64,000 nt of DNA from Gemmatimonadota bacterium (lineage in GTDB: Bacteria > Gemmatimonadota > Gemmatimonadetes > Gemmatimonadales > GWC2-71-9), in assembly GCA_003169895.1 (NCBI GenBank), contig PNAE01000008.1, positions 89,751 through 153,750 of the forward strand. The letters run 5' to 3'. This document shows, one piece after another, positions 1 to 8,549 of this stretch; position 1 is the first letter of the stretch; each line of letters starts with the position of its first letter. The notes beneath the pieces are model-generated. The model saw only the letters and a list, made by a program, of their open reading frames with translations. It had not been told where the DNA came from and made no database searches. The position numbers were made by a program, and so were the translations under genes.

Positions 1-484
1 CGTCGGCGCCGATGATCCCCTTGACCGACGCGATGACGCCGGCGACGACGTCGTCGGCCCAGTATTCGTCCGGCCGCTGCGCGGCCGGCACGTCGAGCGA
101 CTTCTTCTGCAGGAACTCGATAGCGGTTTGCACCCATTCGCTCTGTGCGGTGGCAACGAGCGACCAGGAGCCGGTCGCTCGCAGCTCCATTTCCGCGAGC
201 GCATCGAGATGCTCCTTCAGCTCGCGGGCAATCGGGCCGGTTCGCAACCGGTCGGCGACCTCGGTGAGCATGGCCTTGCGCTCCGACTCCTGTGGCTCCG
301 GCAGCGGCGCGAGATAGTGCCGCTGGTCCGCGACCATCTCGGCGAGACGTACGCACACCGCACGAATCGCTGGCGTCAACTGCGGTGGCGCCTCGGCGGC
401 CCACGATACCGCCGCTCGCAGAATCGCCGCGATCTTGTCATCAGCACCCGCGGAAACACGGGCTGGATCAGCCGGCTCAACCAT
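1..484 (-). CDS. Hypothetical protein, 3' part cut by window edge
   Basis: Translating the minus strand from the ATG at 484 gives 161 uninterrupted codons running off the left edge, so the ORF track misses it. The sequence is mostly helical and charged, with an alanine-rich start (MVEPADPARV) and no signal peptide, membrane segment or motif I recognise. It begins 8 bp inside the end of lipB, which suggests translational coupling and membership of the lipoate/PDH operon. The plus-strand ORFs over the same bases (12-317, 128-706) are arginine-rich shadows. Function unknown. Confidence 0.7.
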   Translation of the reverse strand, partial: MVEPADPARVSAGADDKIAAILRAAVSWAAEAPPQLTPAIRAVCVRLAEMVADQRHYLAPLPEPQESERKAMLTEVADRLRTGPIARELKEHLDALAEMELRATGSWSLVATAQSEWVQTAIEFLQKKSLDVPAAQRPDEYWADDVVAGVIASVKGIIGAD

Positions 485-1187
485 GGTGTGAAGGATACAA
501 CGGCAGTTCCGCCACGGCGAGCAGCCGGCGCGGCTGGCGGGCGAACGCCCGACCAAACGCTTCAGTCACCGTTGCAAGCGTTCGGTGCCAGAGGGCGGCA
601 TCCGTTTCGCGAGAATCGAGTTCGCGTCGGATGGAAGTCATTTCGACCCCGTGAATGCCGCACGGGACGATCAGGTCGAACCACGAGAGATCGGGTTGCA
701 CGTTGAGCGCAAATCCGTGCAACGTGACCCATTGCTTCACGTGAACGCCGATGCTCGCGACCTTGCGCCCGTTCGTCCACACCCCGGTCTTGCCGGCGTT
801 GCGTCCGGCCATGATGTCGAGGCCGGCGAGGCCGTCGATGAGCGCCTGCTCCAGCGTGCGCAGGTACCAGTGCAGGTCCTCGCGAAGATGGGAGAGGTGC
901 AGGATGGGATATCCGACCAGCTGCCCTGGGCCGTGCCAGGTGACGTCGCCGCCGCGCTCGATCTCGACTACGTCGGCGCCGCGCGCTCGCAACTGCTCCG
1001 CGGGCATCGGCAGCGACGCCTGGTGGGTGCCGCGACCGAGGGTGAAGACCGGCTCGTGCTCGACCAGGAGCAGGAGATCGTTGGGAACCGTGCCGTCGAG
1101 CCGGCCGAGGCGGAGGGCCCGCTGGAGCTCGAGCACTTCGCGATACGGCCGGCACCCGAGATCCACGACGTCGAGTGGGCGCGTCAT
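477..1187 (-). CDS. lipB: Octanoyltransferase LipB
   Basis: Transfers octanoate from acyl carrier protein to the lipoyl domains of enzymes such as the PDH E2 encoded upstream; it is the first step of cytosolic lipoate assembly. The 236-residue product has the LipB hallmarks: RGGDVTWHGPGQLVGYP, the lysine segment NGRKVASIGV, and the cysteine in IVPCGI. The track ORF of 403 aa is over-extended; the ATG at 1187 (MTRPLDVVDLG) fits the family length and overlaps the stop of the preceding membrane-protein gene by 4 bp (ATGA). It is the distal partner of lipA in one operon. Confidence is high from motifs. Confidence 0.95.
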   Translation of the reverse strand: MTRPLDVVDLGCRPYREVLELQRALRLGRLDGTVPNDLLLLVEHEPVFTLGRGTHQASLPMPAEQLRARGADVVEIERGGDVTWHGPGQLVGYPILHLSHLREDLHWYLRTLEQALIDGLAGLDIMAGRNAGKTGVWTNGRKVASIGVHVKQWVTLHGFALNVQPDLSWFDLIVPCGIHGVEMTSIRRELDSRETDAALWHRTLATVTEAFGRAFARQPRRLLAVAELPLYPSHHG

Positions 1188-1651
1188 CGAGAACTCAGGA
1201 TGGCGCGGCGGCCGAGCCAGAGCGCTATGGTAACGGATACTATACCAAGCGCGATCAGCGCCGGCCGGCCCGTGAACTGGTAGAGCACCAGCGTGGCAAC
1301 CATCGCCAGGGAGGTCCCCGCGAGCGCGGCGACCATGGCGAGTGCGCCACGCCGATAGGTCGAAGGGATGGCCGCCATGAGCAGCCACGCGCTCACGCCG
1401 GTAAAGCCGAGGCCGAGCACGGTGCCGTAGACCATGAAGTTGACGTCGGGTGAATTCGGATTGATCTGGGTGATGGTTCGGGCGGTCGACCCCACCACCA
1501 GACGGGTCTGGATCAGCGTCAACCCGGAAAACCAGGCGACCGCGGCGGCGGCGGCGGAGCCCATCGCGAGGAATGCGGTACCGATGCGGTCTTCCTTGGG
1601 CGCGTCGGGCGGTAGCAGCGAGAAGTCTGGACGGTCCTCCGGAGCTGTCAT
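1184..1651 (-). CDS. Small integral membrane protein, unknown function
   Basis: A 155-residue protein with a short acidic, proline-containing cytosolic N-terminus (MTAPEDRPDFSLLPP) and about four hydrophobic segments, the last close to the basic C-terminus LGRRAILSSR. I recognise no family. It sits between lpdA and lipB and overlaps the lipB start by 4 bp, so it is co-transcribed with the PDH and lipoate genes, but nothing in the sequence ties it to that pathway. Confidence 0.8.
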   Translation of the reverse strand: MTAPEDRPDFSLLPPDAPKEDRIGTAFLAMGSAAAAAVAWFSGLTLIQTRLVVGSTARTITQINPNSPDVNFMVYGTVLGLGFTGVSAWLLMAAIPSTYRRGALAMVAALAGTSLAMVATLVLYQFTGRPALIALGIVSVTIALWLGRRAILSSR

Positions 1652-1700
1652 GACCCGTCGCTTGTGCGCCTACATCGGTGCCGCTCACGCTCGCGACGCG

Positions 1701-3101
1701 TCATATGTGAATCACCCGCCCCATCGAATCCAGCGCGGCCTCGCCGATCGCCTCCGACAGCGTCGGGTGCGCATGGATCGCCAGATCCACTTCCTCGACG
1801 GTGTACTCATTGGTTCGCGCCATCACCAGCTCGCCGATCAACTCCGAGGCATGGCCGCTGACGATGTGCGCGCCAATGATCTCGCCGTACTTCGTGCCGC
1901 GGAGGATCTTGACAAACCCGTCGGTTTCGCCGGTGGCACGCGCACGGCCGTTGGCGGAGAACGGGAACCGTCCCACCTGGTACTCGATGCCCTTCCGCTT
2001 GGCCTCCTCTTCGGTGAGGCCGACGCTCGCCACCTCGGGGTGGCAGTAGGTCACGTTCGGCACGTTGGTGTAGTCGATGGCTTTCACCGTGTGACCGGCA
2101 ATCACTTCGGCTGCATGGGTGCCCTCACGGGTGCCCTTGTGCGCCAGCATCGGCGGTCCGGCAACATCGCCGATCGCATACACGCCCTTGATCGACGTCT
2201 GCAGTGTGGTCGGGTCGACCTGGATGAAGCCGCGATCGGTGACCTTCACACCCACTGCCTCGAGCCCGATGTTCTCGGTGTTTACCGCCCGCCCCGCAGC
2301 CATCAGCACCTTCTCGGCCGTGACGCTTTGCGGCTTGCCGTCCACCTCCATCTGCAGCGTCACCTCGGCGTCCTTGACATCGGCCTTGGTCACCTTCACG
2401 CCGGCCAGCACGGTAATGCCGCGCTTCCTGAACACCTTCGCGATGACGTCCGACGATTCGGCGTCCTCGAGCGGCAGGATGCGCGGCAACGCTTCGATCA
2501 GCGTCACCTGGCTGCCGAACGAGCTGAAGATGTCGGCGAATTCCGATCCGACCGCGCCGGCGCCGACCACCGCCAGCGTCTTCGGCGCCCGCTCCAGGAA
2601 CAGTGCCTCGTCCGACGTGATGACGGATGTCTTGTTCACCGTGAGGCCAACCGCCGGGATCCCCTTGGTGCGCGAGCCGGTGGCGAGCACGATCGCCCGC
2701 TTCGCCGTCAACACTTCGCCGCCGACCCTCACGGTCGTGGCGGACGCCAGCACGCCGGTGCCGCTTACCACGGTGATCTTGTGCTTCTTCATCAGGAACT
2801 CGACGCCTTTCGAGTTCTGGTCCGCGACCCGCCGCGACCGTTTCATCGCCACGCCGTAGTCGACCTTCACCTCGCCGGTCTCGATGCCGAGCTCCTTGGC
2901 TTCCTTGCGGATGATGTTCGCCATGGACGAGCTGTAGAGCAGCGCCTTGGTCGGGATGCACCCGATGTTGACGCACACCCCGCCGAGCTTTGACTGCTCG
3001 ACCACCGCGGCGGTCAAGCCAAGCTGTGCGGCCCGGATTGCGCAGGGATAACCGGCTGGGCCGCCGCCGATGATGATGACGTCGAAGGACTGGTTAGCCA
3101 C
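1701..3101 (-). CDS. lpdA: Dihydrolipoyl dehydrogenase (PDH E3)
   Basis: FAD flavoprotein that reoxidises the dihydrolipoyl arm of E2 and reduces NAD+. The N-terminal FAD fingerprint IIIGGGPAGYP is followed by the redox-active pair in GVCVNIGCIP (Cys43 and Cys48), an NAD-binding VVGAGAVGSEFA, and the C-terminal HAHPTLSEA dimer/active-site motif. I chose the GTG at 3101 (VANQSFDV), which has GGAG nine bases upstream. The longer 485-aa track ORF starts inside an intergenic hairpin repeat and its extra residues (RSLASLGMT) are repeat-derived. It follows pdhC, separated by that repeat. Confidence 0.95.
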   Translation of the reverse strand: MANQSFDVIIIGGGPAGYPCAIRAAQLGLTAAVVEQSKLGGVCVNIGCIPTKALLYSSSMANIIRKEAKELGIETGEVKVDYGVAMKRSRRVADQNSKGVEFLMKKHKITVVSGTGVLASATTVRVGGEVLTAKRAIVLATGSRTKGIPAVGLTVNKTSVITSDEALFLERAPKTLAVVGAGAVGSEFADIFSSFGSQVTLIEALPRILPLEDAESSDVIAKVFRKRGITVLAGVKVTKADVKDAEVTLQMEVDGKPQSVTAEKVLMAAGRAVNTENIGLEAVGVKVTDRGFIQVDPTTLQTSIKGVYAIGDVAGPPMLAHKGTREGTHAAEVIAGHTVKAIDYTNVPNVTYCHPEVASVGLTEEEAKRKGIEYQVGRFPFSANGRARATGETDGFVKILRGTKYGEIIGAHIVSGHASELIGELVMARTNEYTVEEVDLAIHAHPTLSEAIGEAALDSMGRVIHI

Positions 3102-3123
3102 GAAAAGAGACTCCGAGTTCAAT

Positions 3124-3188
3124 GTCATCCCGAGCGAGGCGAGGGATCGCCTTGTCACGGGCCGATCCCTCGCGTTGCTCGGGATGAC
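3124..3188. repeat. Intergenic inverted-repeat hairpin, GTCATCCCGAG family
   Basis: Two arms of about 26 bases, GTCATCCCGAGCGAGGCGAG and its near-perfect complement ending CTCGGGATGAC, flank a short GC-rich loop. It sits between pdhC and lpdA. Related single arms occur at 5512 and 49870, so this is a dispersed family. As RNA it would form a long stem that could partly terminate transcription or protect the upstream pdh message. Confidence 0.85.
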
Positions 3189-3209
3189 CGGGCGGCAGTG
3201 GCCGCACGG

Positions 3210-4490
3210 TCACCACACCAACGCCAGCGGATACTCCAGCATCTCGACCAGCGTCTTCAGGAACGCCGCACCGGTCGCACCATCGACCACGCGGTGGTCA
3301 CAACTCATGGTGATGCGCATCCGCCGGCGCACTCGCACCTCGCCATCGACCACGACCGGCTTCGGCTCGATGCGACCGATGGCCAGTATCGCGGCCTCCG
3401 GCGGGTTGATCACGGCCGTGAACTCGTCGATGCCGAACATGCCGAGGTTGGATATCGAGAACGTCGCGCCGGTGTACTCCTCCGGCTTGAGCTTCCTTTC
3501 GCGTGCGCGCCCGGCGAGTTCGCGCACCTCGGCGGCGATTTCGCGCAGCGACTTCTGGTCGGCGTTGCGGATCACGGGTGTGATCAGGCCCTCATCGACC
3601 GCGACCGCGACGCCAATGTGCACCTCGTGCCACTGGCGCACCTTGTCCTCCATCCACCACGCGTTGACCCAGGGATGCTGGTGCAGCGCCGTCGCGGCCG
3701 CAAGGATGATGAAGTCGTTGAAGGAGAACTTGCCGGATTCGTCCCGTGCCACGAGTGCTTCGCGCGCGTCGCTGGCGCGCTCCATGTCGGCTTCGGCGGT
3801 GAGATAGAACGTCGGGATGGGCCCGATCGACTGGACCAGGCGCTTCGCGATCGTCTTCCGCATCGGCGTGAGGGTGACGTCGGCGTACGCGGCGCCGCCC
3901 TCTGCTCGCTGCCTCGGAGCTCGCTCGGGCGGACGCGGCTCGCCCGGGCCGACGGTCGCGAGCTGGTCGAGATCGCGCTTGATGATGCGACCTTCAGGAC
4001 CGGATCCCGAAACACCACCGAGGTCGATGCCCGTCTCGGCGGCGATGCGGCGGGCGAGCGGGGACGCCTTGATGCGGCCAGCGGGCGCGGACGGTGGGAC
4101 CGCCGGCAGTTCGACGGCGGCCGGCGCAGGTTGTTGCGGTGTCGGCGGCGTGGCGGCGGCGGGCGCTGGTGGCGCAGCAGGCTGCGCCGCTGCGGCGTCG
4201 ACCCCCGCGGCCGGTCCGCCCGCCGCCGTGCCGCCGCCCGGCACCGCTTCGCCCGCGCTCCCGATCCACGCCACCGTGGCGGCCACGGGTACGGTCGATC
4301 CTGCCGCGACGGACTGCTTGATCAGCGTCCCGGCGGCGCGAGCGACAAGCTCCATAACCGCCTTGTCGGTCTCGACCTCGGCGAGCACGTCGCCGACGGC
4401 GACGGCGTCGCCTTCGTTCTTCTTCCACTCGACGAGGCGACCCTCTTCCATCGTCGGTGAGAGCGCCTCCATCACAACCTTGGTCGCCAT
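3210..4490 (-). CDS. pdhC: Dihydrolipoyl acetyltransferase (PDH E2)
   Basis: Core acyltransferase of pyruvate dehydrogenase. The 426 residues show a single N-terminal lipoyl domain with the modified lysine in ETDKAVMEL (Lys43), an alanine/proline-rich linker, a peripheral subunit-binding domain (IKASPLARRIAAETG to GRIIKRDLDQL), and a catalytic domain ending in CDHRVVDGATG with the active-site His near residue 399 and Asp four residues later. The ATG at 4490 starts the lipoyl domain directly and lies 4 bp after the pdhB stop. The track ORF is extended upstream through pdhB. Lys43 is the target of LipB/LipA encoded in the same operon. Confidence 0.95.
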   Translation of the reverse strand: MATKVVMEALSPTMEEGRLVEWKKNEGDAVAVGDVLAEVETDKAVMELVARAAGTLIKQSVAAGSTVPVAATVAWIGSAGEAVPGGGTAAGGPAAGVDAAAAQPAAPPAPAAATPPTPQQPAPAAVELPAVPPSAPAGRIKASPLARRIAAETGIDLGGVSGSGPEGRIIKRDLDQLATVGPGEPRPPERAPRQRAEGGAAYADVTLTPMRKTIAKRLVQSIGPIPTFYLTAEADMERASDAREALVARDESGKFSFNDFIILAAATALHQHPWVNAWWMEDKVRQWHEVHIGVAVAVDEGLITPVIRNADQKSLREIAAEVRELAGRARERKLKPEEYTGATFSISNLGMFGIDEFTAVINPPEAAILAIGRIEPKPVVVDGEVRVRRRMRITMSCDHRVVDGATGAAFLKTLVEMLEYPLALVW

Positions 4491-4494
4491 GATG

Positions 4495-5475
4495 TCAGCC
4501 CCGGTAGCACGCCTGGTGGACGGCCGCGACGATCTTCGCTGCGTCCGCCTTGGCGGCCTTTTCAAGGTGCTTGTTGTACGGCATCGGTACGTCGGCCTGG
4601 TGCACACGGATCACCGGTGAATCGAGATCGTCGAACGCCTCACGCTGGATGAGGTCGACGACCTGCGCGCCCACGCCGGCGAAGCCCCAACCCTCCTCGG
4701 CCACGACGACGCGATGGGTTTTCGCGACCGACGCCAGGATGGCATCCTGATCGAGGGGCCGTATGGTCCGCAGGTCGACCACCTCGGCGTCGACGCCTTC
4801 ATCCGCCAGTGACTTGGCGGCGTTCATCGCCGGCGCAACCGTCTTGGAATGGCAGATGATGGTCACGTCGTTGCCCGGCCGTTTGATGTCGGCGCGGCCG
4901 AGGGGGATGAGATGCTCGCCATCAGGGACCTCGCCCTTCTGGTTATAGAGCATCTCGCCTTCGATGAAGATCACCGGGTTGTCATCGCGGATCGCCGACT
5001 TCAGCAATCCCTTGGCGTCGGCTGGCGTGGCGGGCATCACGACCTTGAGGCCGGGAATGTTCGCATACCAGCTCTCGAACGCCTGGCTGTGCTGGGCGCC
5101 GAGCTGCAGCGCCGCGCCGCCGGGCCCGCGGATCACGAGCGGGCAGCCGATCTGGCCGCCGCTCATATAGCGGACCTTTGCCGCGGTGTTGACGATCTGG
5201 TCGATCGCCAGCAGCGCGAAGTTCATCGTCATCATCTCGATCACCGGGCGCAGGCCGACCATGGCGGCGCCGACGCCGATGCCGGTGAATCCCAGCTCCG
5301 CGATCGGGGTATCGACCACGCGCCGCGCGCCGAATTCCTTCAACAAGCCGCGACTCACCTTGTACGCGCCGTCGTACTCCGCGACTTCCTCGCCCATCAG
5401 GAAGACGTTGTCGTCGCGCTGCATCTCCTCGCGCAAGGCGGCGTTGAGCGCGTCTCGATAGGTGAGGACCGCCAT
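4495..5475 (-). CDS. pdhB: Pyruvate dehydrogenase E1 beta subunit
   Basis: The 326-residue product has the transketolase-type pyrimidine domain (MAVLTYRDALNAAL, FLMGEEVAEYDGAYKVSRGL with the conserved glutamate, RVVDTPI) and the C-terminal transketolase domain (GVDAEVVDLRTIRPLD). It pairs with PdhA to bind thiamine diphosphate and decarboxylate pyruvate. The ATG at 5475 matches family length; the track ORF of 479 aa includes spurious upstream codons. It lies downstream of pdhA after a short repeat-containing gap. Confidence 0.95.
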   Translation of the reverse strand: MAVLTYRDALNAALREEMQRDDNVFLMGEEVAEYDGAYKVSRGLLKEFGARRVVDTPIAELGFTGIGVGAAMVGLRPVIEMMTMNFALLAIDQIVNTAAKVRYMSGGQIGCPLVIRGPGGAALQLGAQHSQAFESWYANIPGLKVVMPATPADAKGLLKSAIRDDNPVIFIEGEMLYNQKGEVPDGEHLIPLGRADIKRPGNDVTIICHSKTVAPAMNAAKSLADEGVDAEVVDLRTIRPLDQDAILASVAKTHRVVVAEEGWGFAGVGAQVVDLIQREAFDDLDSPVIRVHQADVPMPYNKHLEKAAKADAAKIVAAVHQACYRG

Positions 5476-5511
5476 CAACGCGTCGCCATGATCATTGTCA
5501 CATCGGCCGTC

Positions 5512-5547
5512 GTCATCCCGAGGGAGCGAAGCGATCGAAAGATCTCC
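5512..5547. repeat. Single arm of the GTCATCCCGAG repeat family
   Basis: GTCATCCCGAGGGAGCGAAG continues to GATCTC in the 73-bp gap between pdhA and pdhB. Only one arm is obvious, unlike the paired arms at 3124-3188. It reaches within a few bases of the pdhA stop codon. Confidence 0.7.
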
Positions 5548-5548
5548 A

Positions 5549-6571
5549 TCAGCGAGCCTCCGGCGCATACACGTCTGTCCACAGCTGATCCGGCGCCGGT
5601 TCCGGCGATTCCTCCGCAAATTTGACCGCATCGGCGACTTCCGCTGCAACGTCCGCTTCGATTGCACCGAGCCCCGTGTCGTCGAGCATCCCGAGCTCGC
5701 GCATCCGCGTCTCGAGCAGCACGATGGGATCGCGCTGGCGCGATGACTCGAGTTCCTCCTTGCTGCGGTAGGTGCCGCTCGCGGCATCCGACATCGAGTG
5801 GCCCATGTATCGGAACGTCCTGATCTCGAGCAGTGACGGGCCCTCGCCCCGGCGGGCGCGCCCGACCGCGTCGTCGGTGGCCTGCTTGACGGCGACCACG
5901 TCCTGACCATCGACCTCGACGCCGGGCATGGCATAGCTGGCTGCCCGCTGATACAGCTCGGTGATCGCGGCGGCGCGCTTCACCGCCGTGCCCATGCCGT
6001 AGCCGTTGTTTTCGATGACGTACACCACGGGCAGCTTCCAGAGCCCGGCGATGTTGAGCGATTCATGGAACGCGCCGATGTTGGCCGCCGCTTCACCCAT
6101 GTAGGTGAGCGACACCTGGTCGGTGCCGCGATACCTGGCTGCGAACGCGAACCCGGTTCCGAGCGGAATCTGGCTGCCGACGATGGCGTGGCCACCCATG
6201 AAGTGCAGCGACGCGTCGAACAGGTGCATCGAGCCGCCCTTGCCGTGGGAGCAGCCGGTCGCCTTGCCGTACAGCTCGGCCATGACCGCCCGCGACGCTA
6301 TCCCACGCGCCAGCGCCTGTCCATGCTCGCGGTACGCGCTGACGACGTAGTCGTCCGGCCGGATCGCGGCCAGGGTGCCCACCGCCACGGCCTCCTGCCC
6401 GATGTAGAGGTGACAGAATCCGCCGACCTGCCCGAGCGCGTACGCCTCACCGGCCTTTTCTTCAAAGCGCCGAATCAGGATCATGCCGCGCAGCCAAGCG
6501 CGGTACTGGTCCGCGAACGGTGCGTCGGGGCCACGCCGCCTGGCACGCGGTGGGGACTCGGTCACTCCCAT
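5549..6571 (-). CDS. pdhA: Pyruvate dehydrogenase E1 alpha subunit
   Basis: A 340-residue E1 alpha subunit: LYIGQEAVAVG, the phosphate-binding RPDDYVVSAYREHGQALARG, GKGGSMHLFD, and the thiamine diphosphate segment around residues 159-189 ending in IENN. In that segment the usual GDG reads GEA (YMGEAAANIGAF), an Asp-to-Glu change at a metal-binding position. The ATG at 6571 overlaps the lipA stop as TAATG, so translation is probably coupled; the 17 residues upstream in the track ORF lie inside lipA. With pdhB it forms the heterotetrameric E1. Confidence 0.93.
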   Translation of the reverse strand: MGVTESPPRARRRGPDAPFADQYRAWLRGMILIRRFEEKAGEAYALGQVGGFCHLYIGQEAVAVGTLAAIRPDDYVVSAYREHGQALARGIASRAVMAELYGKATGCSHGKGGSMHLFDASLHFMGGHAIVGSQIPLGTGFAFAARYRGTDQVSLTYMGEAAANIGAFHESLNIAGLWKLPVVYVIENNGYGMGTAVKRAAAITELYQRAASYAMPGVEVDGQDVVAVKQATDDAVGRARRGEGPSLLEIRTFRYMGHSMSDAASGTYRSKEELESSRQRDPIVLLETRMRELGMLDDTGLGAIEADVAAEVADAVKFAEESPEPAPDQLWTDVYAPEAR

Positions 6572-7536
6572 TACGCTGCCCTCGGTCTGGTGTCGCTGCT
6601 CGCCGCCTGCTTCTGCTCCCACGCATGATACGACGAACGGGTCAGCGGCGAGGCCTGGATATGCGTGAATCCCATGCGCATCCCGATCGCCGCAAGTTCG
6701 TCGAACTCCGCGGGGGTGTAGTAGCGCACCACGGGCAGGTGCGCATCGGACGGCCGCAGGTACTGTCCCAGCGTCACGATGTTCACGTCACTGCGGCGCA
6801 GGTCGCTGAGGCAGGTGACGATCTCATCCCACTCCTCACCCATGCCGAGGATGATCCCCGACTTGGTGAGTGCGCTGGCGTCCATTGCGCGCGCCGTGGC
6901 AAGCAGCCGCAGCGCGCGCTCATACCGGCCGCCCGGGCGCGCCAGACGATACAGGCGCTCGGCCGTCTCGAGATTGTGGTTCAGGATGTCGGGCTTGGCG
7001 TCCATCACGATCCTGAGCGCCGTGTCGGAGCCCTTGAAGTCGGGGATCAGTACCTCGACGGATGTCGCCGGGAGTCGCTTCCGGATTTCGATGATGCAGC
7101 CAGCGAACGCTTCGGCGCCGCCGTTGTCGAGATCGTCCCGATCGACCGACGTGATCACCACGTGCTCCAGTCCCATCTGTGCCACGGCGTCGGCCAACCG
7201 CACCGGCTCGGCGGGGTCGAACGCCTTGGGTGTACCGTGCGAAACGGCGCAGTAGGCGCAGTTGCGGGTGCACACGTCGCCAAGGATCATGAACGTGGCG
7301 GCCTTGTGCTCCCAGCATTCACCGATATTGGGACAGCGCGCCTCCTCACACACCGTGTGAAGGTCCAGCTCCCGCATCATCCGCTTGATATGGAGGTAGC
7401 TCGAGCCGCCCGGCGCCTTGACCTTGAGCCACGACGGCTTACGGGGCGGCCGGAACGACGGCACCACTGCAGCCGGCGGTGCCGCGGACTCGGGGGCGGA
7501 GACCTGCCGGGTCAGTTGGACGAACGGTGCGGCCAC
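6571..7536 (-). CDS. lipA: Lipoyl synthase LipA
   Basis: Radical-SAM enzyme inserting two sulfurs into octanoylated lipoyl domains. The 321-residue protein has the auxiliary-cluster cysteines in CEEARCPNIGEC, the radical-SAM motif CTRNCAYC, and the C-terminal RSSYHA serine. I chose GTG at 7536 because a strong AAGGAG lies five bases upstream; the ORF-track ATG would add 19 arginine/proline-rich residues. It is the first gene of the lipA-pdhABC-lpdA-lipB transcription unit and overlaps pdhA by one base. Confidence 0.96.
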   Translation of the reverse strand: MAAPFVQLTRQVSAPESAAPPAAVVPSFRPPRKPSWLKVKAPGGSSYLHIKRMMRELDLHTVCEEARCPNIGECWEHKAATFMILGDVCTRNCAYCAVSHGTPKAFDPAEPVRLADAVAQMGLEHVVITSVDRDDLDNGGAEAFAGCIIEIRKRLPATSVEVLIPDFKGSDTALRIVMDAKPDILNHNLETAERLYRLARPGGRYERALRLLATARAMDASALTKSGIILGMGEEWDEIVTCLSDLRRSDVNIVTLGQYLRPSDAHLPVVRYYTPAEFDELAAIGMRMGFTHIQASPLTRSSYHAWEQKQAASSDTRPRAA

Positions 7537-7666
7537 CCGAACTCCTTGTCCTGCACAGGGTTGACGGGCCGGTGCGACCCGGCGCGAGCCCAATAAGATA
7601 GCCCGCCTCCAAAGGGGGGCGCCACGCGTATTTGACCTGGTTCGGGGAATTCCGCCGCCGCGCGAC

Positions 7667-8416
7667 CTAGGGAATGCGGGTCGCGGTCATCTCGACGGTC
7701 ATTTTCATTGGCACCGCGTTACCGGCGATGCTCATGTTGGCCTGCCCGGCCACCTTTGATGTCGCCGTTGTCGCCAGCTCGCCGGCGGGAGCGACCGTGT
7801 GGCTGGTGCCATTGAGCTGAATGTCCATCTGCATCTGGGCGCCTCCAACGCTCGTGGTGCCCGCGGTGACGCCGTCGATCTGCTTGACGCCGCCATCGGC
7901 GGCCGTGACCGTCCACACCGTGATGCTCCGGCCGGACGTGTTCGCGGTGACGCCCGCGCGCGAAACGGTGGAGTCCGCGCTGGTGGTGTCGGCCCACGAG
8001 TCGCCCGCCTTTGCCGCGCGAAAGCCGGGGAGCAGCAGCGCCAGCGCCGGCGCAAGTTGCGCCGCCTGAACGACGGCCGGTGTAGGCGTCAACACGCCCT
8101 GGGCTTTTCCATTGACGACATAGATGTGATAGAACGCGCCCTTGGGATCGGCGAGCATTTCGGGTGGGAGCATCGCGGCGGCCGAACCACCATCGAACGT
8201 GCTCGAATCGATCACGACATGTACCAGGTATCCTTGGCCGCTGTCCGACACCGTGACCGTGACATACGCCGAGAGTGTGATGACGAAGCTCTGGACGCCC
8301 GAACCCATTGCGGACATGTCGACGTCGGTGACGGTCTTGGTCGTGAGGTGATACTGCACCGGTACTACTGGTTTGGGCGGCAGTCCGGCGGCGAGGGCGA
8401 GCAGCATGGTCAACAT
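7667..8416 (-). CDS. Secreted protein of unknown function
   Basis: About 249 residues starting at MLTMLLALAAGLPPKP, a signal peptide without a clear lipobox, followed by a threonine/valine-rich beta-strand pattern (TVTDVDMSAMGSGVQSF, VTVTVSDSGQGYLVHV) and an internal repeat-like region that ends KMTVEMTATRIP. GGAG eight bases before the ATG at 8416 supports this start over the longer track ORF. The overall pattern resembles periplasmic beta-sandwich DUFs of lipoprotein families, but I cannot name one. It stands alone, divergent from the ABC transporter genes. Confidence 0.75.
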   Translation of the reverse strand: MLTMLLALAAGLPPKPVVPVQYHLTTKTVTDVDMSAMGSGVQSFVITLSAYVTVTVSDSGQGYLVHVVIDSSTFDGGSAAAMLPPEMLADPKGAFYHIYVVNGKAQGVLTPTPAVVQAAQLAPALALLLPGFRAAKAGDSWADTTSADSTVSRAGVTANTSGRSITVWTVTAADGGVKQIDGVTAGTTSVGGAQMQMDIQLNGTSHTVAPAGELATTATSKVAGQANMSIAGNAVPMKMTVEMTATRIP

Positions 8417-8549
8417 CAGCGTTACTCCGGTGCGTGTTTGCCGACGAAGAGGATCGGCATGATCCGGCCTGAAGGTAACCGAGGGCACCGGCGGTACGCC
8501 TTGATCGCCGTCCTTCGACTTCGCGTGAGACGAGGGTAAGCTTCGCGCG

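Noticed and set aside
1434-2993. 519-aa plus-strand ORF
   Set aside because: Antisense shadow of lpdA with low-complexity composition.
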